This document shows positions 47,558 through 53,784 of a stretch of DNA of 53,784 nt, piece by piece (position 1 is the first letter of the stretch; every line of letters starts with the position of its first letter). The stretch lies in the NCBI GenBank assembly GCA_945878995.1, contig CAMCUN010000020.1:1-53784 (forward strand). The letters run 5' to 3'. The DNA comes from Polaromonas sp. YR568 (GTDB lineage: Bacteria > Pseudomonadota > Gammaproteobacteria > Burkholderiales > Burkholderiaceae_C). The notes under the pieces are model-generated. The model searched no databases and was not told the DNA's origin. It worked only from the letters and a program-made list of their open reading frames with translations. Made by a program: the position numbers and the translations under genes.

Positions 47558-47900
47558 GTGGGAACCAGCCTGCTGGCGAATCTTGGCGCTCAGCAGCTAT
47601 TACTTCACGCCACCATTCGCCAGCAGGCTGGCTCCTACAGGGGAGAAGATTCGCCTCGCGTCGTGATGGGAGCCACCTTTTTGTCTTTGTGGGAGCCAGC
47701 CTGCTGGCGAATCTTGACGCTCAGCATCTATCACTTCACGCCACCATTCGCCAGCAGGCTGGCTCCTACAAGGAAGAAGATTCGCCTCTTGTCGTGATAG
47801 GAGCCCGCTTTTTGTCTGTGTGGGAGCCAGCCTGCTGGCGAATCTTGACGGTCAGCAGGTATCACTTCACGCCACCATTCGCCAGCAGGCTGGCTCCTAC
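47558..47900. repeat. REP-type cluster 1: three tandem inverted-pair units
   Basis: Three copies with a period of about 130 bp: 47558-47638, 47689-47769 and 47818-47900. Each has a 24-base left arm (GTGGGAGCCAGCCTGCTGGC then GAAT) and an inverted 24-base right arm (ending GGCTCCTAC) around a 33-35-base spacer. Each arm is itself a hairpin (GCCAGC-CT-GCTGGC) flanked by GTAGGAG and GCGAA, the layout of REP elements. Spacers and linkers are also conserved, so whole units were duplicated. Copy 1 has two arm mismatches. The rest of 47434-47946 holds no gene. Confidence 0.85.
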
Positions 47901-47946
47901 AGGGGAGAAGGCCAGGGCAACGCGGGCCACTTTCATAGGCTGCGGC

Positions 47947-49455
47947 CTACTGAAACGCCACCTCTGAAAAACTGCGCAGCTTGCGGCTGTGCAATTGCTC
48001 TGCCCCCAAGGCCCGCAGCAGCTCGACCGTGCGTATGCCTATGCGCAGGTGCTGGTCCACGCGTTCGCGGTAAAAGTGGTTGGCCATGCCGGGCAGCTTG
48101 ATCTCGCCGTGCAGCGGCTTGTCGCTCACGCACAAAAGCGTGCCATAGGGCACCCGAAAACGAAAGCCATTGGCCGCGATGGTGGCGCTTTCCATGTCCA
48201 GCGCCACGGCGCGGCTTTGGCTAAAGCGCCGCTGAGGCTGGTTGCCGGGCAGCAGCTCCCAGTTGCGGTTGTCGGTAGAAGCCACGGTGCCTGTGCGCAT
48301 GATGCGCTTGAGCTCTTGGCCTTGCAGGTGCGTCACCTCCTCGACCGCTTGCTGCAAGGCCTGCTGAATTTCGGCCAGCGCAGGAATGGGCACCCACAGC
48401 GGCAGCTCTTCGTCGAGCACATGGTCTTCCCGCACATAGCCGTGGGCCAGCACGTAGTCACCCAGCTGCTGGCTGGCGCGCAAACCGGCGCAGTGGCCCA
48501 GCATGATCCAGGCGTGGGGCCTGAGCACGGCCACATGGTCGGTGATGTTTTTGGCGTTGGCCGGACCCACACCAATGTTGAGCATGCTGATGCCCGAGCG
48601 GTCACCGCGCAGCAGGTGGTAGCCGGGCATTTGCGGCAGGCGAGGCGGCGCCACACCCAAGGCGTCAGCGGGCTGCGCGGGCAAACCCACCCTGCGCGTG
48701 ACCACGTTGCCGGGTTCGACAAACGCCACGTAGGGGCTGTCTGGGTTTTGCATTTCTTGCAGGCCCAGGCGCACAAACTCGTCAATGTAGAACTGGTAGT
48801 TGGTGAACAGCACAAAGTTTTGAAACCAGTCGGGCGAGGTGCCGCTGTAATGGCGCAGGCGCTGCAGCGAGTAGTCCACCCGGGCGGCGGTGAACAGCGA
48901 CAAGGGCCGCGGCTCGCCCGCCTTGGGCTCATAAGTGCCATTGGCAATTCCGTCGTCCATGGCCGCGAGGTCGGGCAGGTCGAACACATCGCGCATGAGC
49001 ATGCGCCGTTCGGGAGCCATCTCGCCCTCAATGTGCTCGTGCTCGGCAAACGAAAAGTGCACCGGAATGGGCTGGTGGCTGGTGCCCACCTCGAGCTCCA
49101 CCGAATGGTTTTGCAAGAGCAGCTTGAACTGCGCCAGGTAGTAGGGGCCGTACAAGTCGGGGCGGGTCAGCGTGGTCTCGTAAAGGCCAGGCCCCGCCAC
49201 AAAGCCGTAGCTCAGCTGGGCAATGTCGGGCGCGTGCAAGGTGGCGCGCGCCACGGTCTGCGTGTGCACGCGCACAAAGGGATAGCAGGCGCGCACCCGT
49301 CCCGCCGGCAACTCCCCGGCCACATAGCGGCGCATGCAACTGCGCAGGTGGCTGATTTGCTGCTCATAAATCAGGCACACCTGGGCGAGAGCTGACTCCG
49401 CACTGTGGTGGCGGGTGGGGGCGATGTAAGTGGGAAAGGCGGGGGCGGTGGGCAT
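47947..49455 (-). CDS. amn: AMP nucleosidase
   Basis: Hydrolyses AMP to adenine and ribose-5-phosphate, adjusting adenylate pools; 502 residues from the ATG at 49455. The N-terminal Amn-specific domain (GLYETTLTRPDLYGPYYLAQ) is followed by the nucleoside-phosphorylase-like catalytic domain (GDRSGISMLNIGVGPANAKN, WIMLGHCAGLRASQQLGDYV, ALDMESATIAANGF with the ME/D purine-site motif). Typical length. The REP cluster 1 lies immediately after its 3' end. Confidence 0.95.
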   Translation of the reverse strand: MPTAPAFPTYIAPTRHHSAESALAQVCLIYEQQISHLRSCMRRYVAGELPAGRVRACYPFVRVHTQTVARATLHAPDIAQLSYGFVAGPGLYETTLTRPDLYGPYYLAQFKLLLQNHSVELEVGTSHQPIPVHFSFAEHEHIEGEMAPERRMLMRDVFDLPDLAAMDDGIANGTYEPKAGEPRPLSLFTAARVDYSLQRLRHYSGTSPDWFQNFVLFTNYQFYIDEFVRLGLQEMQNPDSPYVAFVEPGNVVTRRVGLPAQPADALGVAPPRLPQMPGYHLLRGDRSGISMLNIGVGPANAKNITDHVAVLRPHAWIMLGHCAGLRASQQLGDYVLAHGYVREDHVLDEELPLWVPIPALAEIQQALQQAVEEVTHLQGQELKRIMRTGTVASTDNRNWELLPGNQPQRRFSQSRAVALDMESATIAANGFRFRVPYGTLLCVSDKPLHGEIKLPGMANHFYRERVDQHLRIGIRTVELLRALGAEQLHSRKLRSFSEVAFQ

Positions 49456-49517
49456 TGAATCTTTGTCTCCAGGCGGCGTCACAAATTGGCGTCTGAGTGG
49501 GTGGCTTGTTTGAAGCT

Positions 49518-50885
49518 TCAGCGCCGCGAGACCTCGCGCATGGTCACAAACTCTTCAGCCGCCGTGGGGTGAATGCCCACGGTGGCGTCAAACACGGCCT
49601 TGGTGGCACCGGCCTTCATGGCCACGGCAAAGCCCTGCACGATCTCGCCAGCCTCATCGCCCACCATGTGCAGGCCCACCACACGGTCGCTGGCGTCATC
49701 GACGATGAGCTTCATCAGCGTGCGCTCAGAGCTGCCGCTCAGCGTGTGCTTGAGTGCCTTGAACTCGCTGCAGTAAACGCGTATGGCGCCAAAGCGCTCG
49801 CGGGCCTGCGCCTCGCTCCAGCCCACCGTGCCAATGCTGGGGTGGGTGAAGACGGCGGTGGGAATAAAGTCGTAACTCAAATGCCTCGCCGCCTGGCCGG
49901 CCAGAGGGCCAAACAGCTGGTCCACCACCACCATGGCCTCGCCGAGTGCCACCGGGGTGAGCTGGACCTTGGCGATGACGTCGCCCACCGCATAAATAGA
50001 GGGCACCGAACTGCGGTAGTGCTCGTCCACTTCGATGGCGCCTTGTGCGTTCAGCGACACACCCGCTTCAGCCAGGCCCAGGCCTTGGGTATGGGGGGCA
50101 CGGCCGGTGGCGTAGAGCACGGCGTCGGCAGAAATCAGCCCGCCGTCGGCCAGCCGCACCTGCAAACCGACGGAGGTGCGCTCAATGGCGGCCACGTCGG
50201 CGTTCACGCGCAGGTCCACGCCATGGCCGCGCATTTGCGCGGCCACAAAGTCGCGCACCTCGTCGTCAAAGCCGCGCAGCACCTGCCCGCCTCGGTAGAG
50301 CTGCGTGACTTGGGCGCCCAGGCCGTTGAAGATGGACGCAAACTCGCAAGCAATGTAGCCGCCGCCCACCACCAACAGGCGCTGAGGAAAGGGCGACAGG
50401 TCAAAAATGTCATCAGAGGTGATCACATGCTCACGCCCAGGGATGTCGGGCACCACGGGGCGCCCGCCCGTGGCCACCAAAAGATGGCGGGCATGATGCA
50501 CCTGGCCGTTCACCGCCACCGAATGAGGCCCCGCCACTTGGGCCCACCCTTCAATGACCTGTACGCCCGTCTTGTGCAGCAACTGCGCGTACACCCCGTT
50601 GAGGCGCGAAATCTCGCGGGCGCGGTTGGCCTTCAAGGTGGCCCAGTCAAACGTGGGCGCCTGCACGGTCCAGCCAAAACCCTGGGCCTCAGCGAATCCC
50701 TCGCCATAGTGGGCCGCGTAGCTGTAAAGCTTTTTAGGGATGCAGCCCACATTCACACAGGTGCCGCCCATGGCGCCGCCTTCGACCAGCGCCACGCGCG
50801 CGCCGCGCTGGGCGGCCATGCGGGCCGCGCGCACGCCGCCACTGCCGCCACCCACCACGAACAAATCAAACTCAAAGTCTTGCAC
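49518..50885 (-). CDS. gor: Glutathione-disulfide reductase
   Basis: A 455-residue FAD/NADPH enzyme that keeps glutathione reduced. FAD-binding GGGSGG at 12-17, redox pair C43/C48 in GGTCVNVGCIPKK, NADPH domain GGGYIACEFASIF, and C-terminal HPTAAEE with the catalytic histidine. The GTG at 50885 is chosen because it has GGAG 10 bases upstream and gives the usual short N-terminus; a GTG at 50945 would add 20 residues. Divergent from dbpA. Confidence 0.94.
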   Translation of the reverse strand: MQDFEFDLFVVGGGSGGVRAARMAAQRGARVALVEGGAMGGTCVNVGCIPKKLYSYAAHYGEGFAEAQGFGWTVQAPTFDWATLKANRAREISRLNGVYAQLLHKTGVQVIEGWAQVAGPHSVAVNGQVHHARHLLVATGGRPVVPDIPGREHVITSDDIFDLSPFPQRLLVVGGGYIACEFASIFNGLGAQVTQLYRGGQVLRGFDDEVRDFVAAQMRGHGVDLRVNADVAAIERTSVGLQVRLADGGLISADAVLYATGRAPHTQGLGLAEAGVSLNAQGAIEVDEHYRSSVPSIYAVGDVIAKVQLTPVALGEAMVVVDQLFGPLAGQAARHLSYDFIPTAVFTHPSIGTVGWSEAQARERFGAIRVYCSEFKALKHTLSGSSERTLMKLIVDDASDRVVGLHMVGDEAGEIVQGFAVAMKAGATKAVFDATVGIHPTAAEEFVTMREVSRR

Positions 50886-50966
50886 AGGCTCTGCTCCATC
50901 CAAGTGACAAAGTCTCAGTGTAGGCACAGCAGCAAGCGTTGCCACACCGGCGCCGATAATCCCTCA

Positions 50967-52385
50967 ATGAACCCTTCCCCGATACAAACAGCCACATTTG
51001 CCAGCCTGGGCCTGCCCCCCGAGGTCTTGGCCAACCTGGAGCAGTTGGGCTACAAGGCGATGACGCCCATTCAGGCGGTGGCTCTCCCTCTGGCCTTGCT
51101 GGGCCACGATGTGATCGCCCAGGCCAAAACCGGCAGCGGCAAAACCGCCGCCTTTGGCCTGGCCCTGCTGGACCGCCTGAACCCCCGCTTGTTTGCAGTG
51201 CAAGCCATGGTGCTGTGCCCCACACGCGAGTTGGCCGATCAGGTGGCCGGAGAAATTCGGCGCTTGGCGCGCGCGCAAGACAACATCAAGCTGATCACGC
51301 TGTGCGGCGGCGTGCCCCTGCGTGCCCAACTCGCCAGCCTGGAACACGGCGCGCACATTGTGGTGGGCACCCCCGGCCGCGTGATGGACCACCTGGACCG
51401 CCAAAGCCTGGATTTGGGCGCGCTCAAAACCTTGGTGCTCGACGAGGCCGACCGCATGCTGGACATGGGCTTTCATGACGACATGGTCAAGGTGGCCAGC
51501 CAGTGCCCCAGCGGGCGCCAAACCCTGCTGTTTTCAGCCACCTTCAGCGACGACATTGCCCAGCTCAGCCGCCGCTTCATGCGCGAGCCCCAGCGCATCA
51601 CGGTCGAGGCCCAGCACGCCGAGGGCATTATTGAGCAGCGCTGGATTGAGGTCACCTCCCGCCAGCGCCTGCACGCCGTGGGCCAGGTGCTCAGGCATTT
51701 CTTGCCCGCCAGCACCATGGCGTTTTGCAACACCAAAGCCCAATGCCGCGAGCTGGTGCAGGTGCTCCAGGCCGAGGGCATGGTGGCACTGGCCCTGCAC
51801 GGCGACTTAGAGCAGCGAGACCGCGACCAGGTGCTGGTGCAATTTGCCAACCGCAGCGCCAGCGTGCTGGTGGCCACCGACGTGGCCGCCCGCGGCCTGG
51901 ACATTGCGCAGTTGGAGATGGTCGTCAACGTCGATGTCACGCCCGATGCCGAGGTGCATGTGCACCGCATAGGCCGCACCGGTCGCGCCGGCGCCCAGGG
52001 CCTGGCCGTCAACCTCGTCAGCATGGACGAAATGGGCGCGGTGGGCCGCATTGAGTTGCTGCAGCAAGCCCCCTCAGTGTGGACGCCTTTGGCTGAACTG
52101 AGCGAGGCTGGCACCGCTTTGCAGCCGCCCATGCGCACGCTGCAAATCGCAGGCGGGCGCAAGGCCAAAATCCGCGCGGGCGACGTTCTGGGTGCACTGA
52201 CTGCCGACATGGGTTTTGCCCGCGAGCAAATTGGCAAGATCAGCGTGAACGACTTTTCCACCTACGTGGCCGTGAACCGCGACATCGCCGAGCAAGCGCT
52301 GCGCAAACTCTCCAGCGGCCGCGTGAAGGGCAAGAGCGTCAAAGCTCGGTTGCTGGACCTCAACAGCTCGGACGAGGTGTTTTGA
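50967..52385 (+). CDS. dbpA: DEAD-box ATP-dependent RNA helicase DbpA
   Basis: A 472-residue helicase for 23S rRNA and 50S assembly. Q-motif region FASLGLPPEVLANLEQLGYK, Walker A AKTGSGKT (53-60), PTRELADQ, GTPGRV, DEAD in LVLDEADRMLDMGF, SAT, and HRIGRTGRAG. The C-terminal RRM-like DbpA domain (KAKIRAGDVLGALTADMGF, IGKISVNDFSTYVAV) binds hairpin 92 of 23S rRNA in E. coli. An in-frame opening upstream runs through gor and is rejected. The stop overlaps the SDR start (TGATG). Confidence 0.95.
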   Translation: MNPSPIQTATFASLGLPPEVLANLEQLGYKAMTPIQAVALPLALLGHDVIAQAKTGSGKTAAFGLALLDRLNPRLFAVQAMVLCPTRELADQVAGEIRRLARAQDNIKLITLCGGVPLRAQLASLEHGAHIVVGTPGRVMDHLDRQSLDLGALKTLVLDEADRMLDMGFHDDMVKVASQCPSGRQTLLFSATFSDDIAQLSRRFMREPQRITVEAQHAEGIIEQRWIEVTSRQRLHAVGQVLRHFLPASTMAFCNTKAQCRELVQVLQAEGMVALALHGDLEQRDRDQVLVQFANRSASVLVATDVAARGLDIAQLEMVVNVDVTPDAEVHVHRIGRTGRAGAQGLAVNLVSMDEMGAVGRIELLQQAPSVWTPLAELSEAGTALQPPMRTLQIAGGRKAKIRAGDVLGALTADMGFAREQIGKISVNDFSTYVAVNRDIAEQALRKLSSGRVKGKSVKARLLDLNSSDEVF

Positions 52386-53074
52386 TGCCGCCCTCAACCG
52401 CTTTGGTGCTGGGCACAGGCGGCCTGGGCTCAGCGCTGGCGCAGGTCCTGGGCGCCCAACACAGCCAGGTGCTCAGCCTGGGCAGACGCAGCACCCCGGC
52501 CATCGACTACGCCAACGAGGCCAGCTTGGCAGAAGCAGCCGCCTGGACCTCGGCCCAATGCGCCCAAGCCCCGCTGCGCCTCTTGGTGGTGGCCACTGGT
52601 TTTTTGCACGGCGAGGCCGGCCAGCCCGAGCGAAGCTGGGCCCAGCTGAACGCAGCCTACTTGAGCGAAGTTTTTTGGGTCAACGCCATAGGCCCCGCCT
52701 TGGTGATGAAGCATTTTTTGCCGCTGCTGCCTCGCCAAGGGCCGTGCGCGGCGGTCTTTTTGTCGGCCAAGGTGGGCAGCATTGGCGACAACGGCCTGGG
52801 CGGCTGGTACGGCTACCGCGCGGCCAAGGCGGCGCTCAACCAGTTGGTGAAAACCGCCAGCATCGAGCAAGCCAGACGCAACCGCGAGGCCGCCATCGTG
52901 GCCCTGCACCCGGGCACCGTGGCCACGCCGCTGTCTGAGCCTTTCAGCAAAAACGGCCTGAACGTGCGCCCGCCCGAGGTGGCCGCCGCCGAGATCGCGC
53001 AGGTGCTGAATGGCCTGGGGCCGCAGGACAACGGCCGCTTTGTGGACTGCCAAGGCCAAACGCTGCCTTGGTGA
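52385..53074 (+). CDS. Short-chain dehydrogenase/reductase (C-factor-like)
   Basis: A 229-residue SDR-fold protein. The nucleotide motif is LGTGGLGSALAQVLG, shorter than the classic TGxxxGxG. The catalytic pair is YGYRAAKAALNQL (YxxxK) with FLSAKVGSIGDN just before. The C-terminal ALHPGTVATPLSEPF resembles CsgA/C-factor-type SDRs. Substrate unknown. The ATG at 52385 overlaps the dbpA stop. Followed by the second REP cluster. Confidence 0.88.
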   Translation: MPPSTALVLGTGGLGSALAQVLGAQHSQVLSLGRRSTPAIDYANEASLAEAAAWTSAQCAQAPLRLLVVATGFLHGEAGQPERSWAQLNAAYLSEVFWVNAIGPALVMKHFLPLLPRQGPCAAVFLSAKVGSIGDNGLGGWYGYRAAKAALNQLVKTASIEQARRNREAAIVALHPGTVATPLSEPFSKNGLNVRPPEVAAAEIAQVLNGLGPQDNGRFVDCQGQTLPW

Positions 53075-53116
53075 GAGAGTCGGTTGCGGCTCTGACAGTG
53101 AGCCGAGTTTTGTGTT

Positions 53117-53404
53117 TGCAGGAACTTGCCTGCAAGCGATGGATGCCAGCATGCGTGCATCAACCTCACGCGACGATTCGCCGGCAGGCCGGCTCCTACA
53201 GAAGAGGGGTGTGGTGTATTTGCAGGAGCTTGCCTGCAACCGATTCGTGCCACATCACTGGCATGGCCTCACGCATCAATTCGCCAGCAGGCTGGCTCCT
53301 ACAAAAGAGGCGTATGGCGTATTGCGGGGGCTTGCCTGCAAGCGATGGATGCCGGCCTGCGTGCATCAACTCACGCGCAGATTCGCCGGCAGGCTTAGCT
53401 CTTA
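53117..53404. repeat. REP-type cluster 2: three tandem units
   Basis: Three copies with a period of about 103 bp: 53117-53199, 53221-53302 and 53323-53404. Left arms read TGCAGGARCTTGCCTGCAA with a GCAGG/CCTGC hairpin. Right arms are inverted REPs (ATTCGCCGGCAGG, ending GGCTCCTAC) with a GCCGGC/GCCGGC hairpin. Both arms share the GGAG head and GCGA foot with cluster 1 but have different stems. Copy 3 is the most diverged (GGCTTAGCTCTTAC). The right arm of copy 2 is identical to the right arm of cluster 1. Confidence 0.85.
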
Positions 53405-53784
53405 CAGAGGCAGGTCTGTATGCACGCCCGGCCATGACAAGCTGCAGGCCCATTCCTACGAGCACCAGCAGCCCAAGCTGCCAAGATAGCGGAACTCATT
53501 TCACCCTAGGAATCACATGGCCCACCACATCCGCGTCGAAGCCGACCGCCGCGCCCCCCAGCCAATCCCACCGCCAGGCTTGAGCCCCGGCATGCGACGC
53601 GGCCAGCGCGTCAGCCAAGAGCGGAGCAGCCACACGCGCAACAAAAAGAATTCTGGCAAGCGAGCGCATCAGGGAGGCTGATCTCTTATGCGGTAAGAGG
53701 CTTGAAGCAGTGGGCAGCCGCAGATTTGAGTGGCGAGTGTGGGCCAAGCCCGGCCGGCTCATACTGCGGGGGTACGCACAAATC
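53405..53784. other. Window end without a confident gene
   Basis: A small frame at 53517-53681 (+) has AGGA 7 bases before its ATG and would encode 54 basic, Pro/Arg-rich residues (starting MAHHIRVEADRRAPQPIPPP). I recognise no family. A minus-strand frame at 53496-53762 is equally unconvincing. Either could be chance in GC-rich DNA. Confidence 0.25.

Noticed and set aside
47558..47900. CRISPR array
   Set aside because: The repeats are paired inverted hairpins with conserved spacers and a 130-bp period. CRISPR needs short direct repeats with variable spacers, and no cas genes are present.
47421..48101. Several 80-175-codon frames in REP cluster 1
   Set aside because: They are translations of tandem REP units; the repeated peptide (QQAGSY-like) reflects the DNA repeat, not a protein.
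49497..52385. A 962-codon plus-strand frame covering the gor region and the helicase
   Set aside because: Its first 490 codons are antisense to gor and have low-complexity His/Arg/Ala composition. The real helicase begins at the ATG at 50967.
53010..53583. Plus-strand frames across REP cluster 2
   Set aside because: They encode translated REP repeats with no independent coding evidence.

Overview
The window is about 53.8 kb of GC-rich chromosome. Codon use, gene content and gene order (tyrS / M23 peptidase / anmK / erpA / rpsI-rplM, argB-slmA, ruvAB, an ahcY preceded by an SAH riboswitch, CIRCE-controlled groESL) suggest a betaproteobacterium of the order Burkholderiales, most likely Comamonadaceae. 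No species is assigned. No rRNA, tRNA, CRISPR array, prophage or complete insertion sequence was seen. Almost everything is core housekeeping, packed in short operons with many 4-base ATGA/GTGA stop-start overlaps.

Layout. 1-7.1 kb: an epoxide-hydrolase-like enzyme, two tandem lipid A-type acyltransferases, metK behind a strong promoter and an unusually structured leader, htpX with a sigma32-type promoter, and pyrC with a DUF3025 gene. 7.2-9.8 kb: groES-groEL with overlapping sigma70/sigma32 promoters and a perfect CIRCE operator, then an orphan VapB-type antitoxin. 9.9-13.1 kb: a two-component system with a 7TM-type sensor kinase, beside a broken remnant of a two-partner-secretion transporter. 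13.2-17.3 kb: a HAD phosphatase, pgi and tal, divergent from a HexR/RpiR-type regulator. 17.3-24.8 kb: a DUF3047 lipoprotein, ruvA and ruvB split by a MazEF-type toxin-antitoxin pair, phoH-ybeY, dtd-CDF transporter and tyrS. 24.9-31 kb: M23 peptidase, anmK, erpA, rpsI-rplM, rlmJ and metF. 31-34 kb: tlyA, a MITE-like element and ahcY with its riboswitch. 34-40.5 kb: an FAH-family hydrolase, slmA, argB, an H-NS protein and rmlBDAC (dTDP-L-rhamnose). 40.6-47.4 kb: a winged-helix regulator next to an AT-rich island, an exported protein of unknown role, a molybdopterin oxidoreductase, a predicted lipoprotein peptidase, a PHA-system protein, a CoA-transferase and an acyl-CoA-binding protein. 47.5-53.8 kb: two triplicated REP-type clusters around amn, gor, dbpA and an SDR gene.

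How the genes fit together. The SAM cycle is strongly represented: metK makes SAM, ahcY recycles SAH and metF supplies methyl-folate. Both metK and ahcY have folded RNA leaders that begin at the predicted transcription start. The ahcY leader is a clear SAH riboswitch with a visible alternative helix. The metK leader can form a pseudoknot like those of small SAM riboswitches but is not assigned to a class. Heat-shock control is visible at groESL and htpX. The most unusual arrangement is mazE-mazF between ruvA and ruvB: it has its own promoter and palindrome, and ruvB is translationally coupled to the toxin gene.
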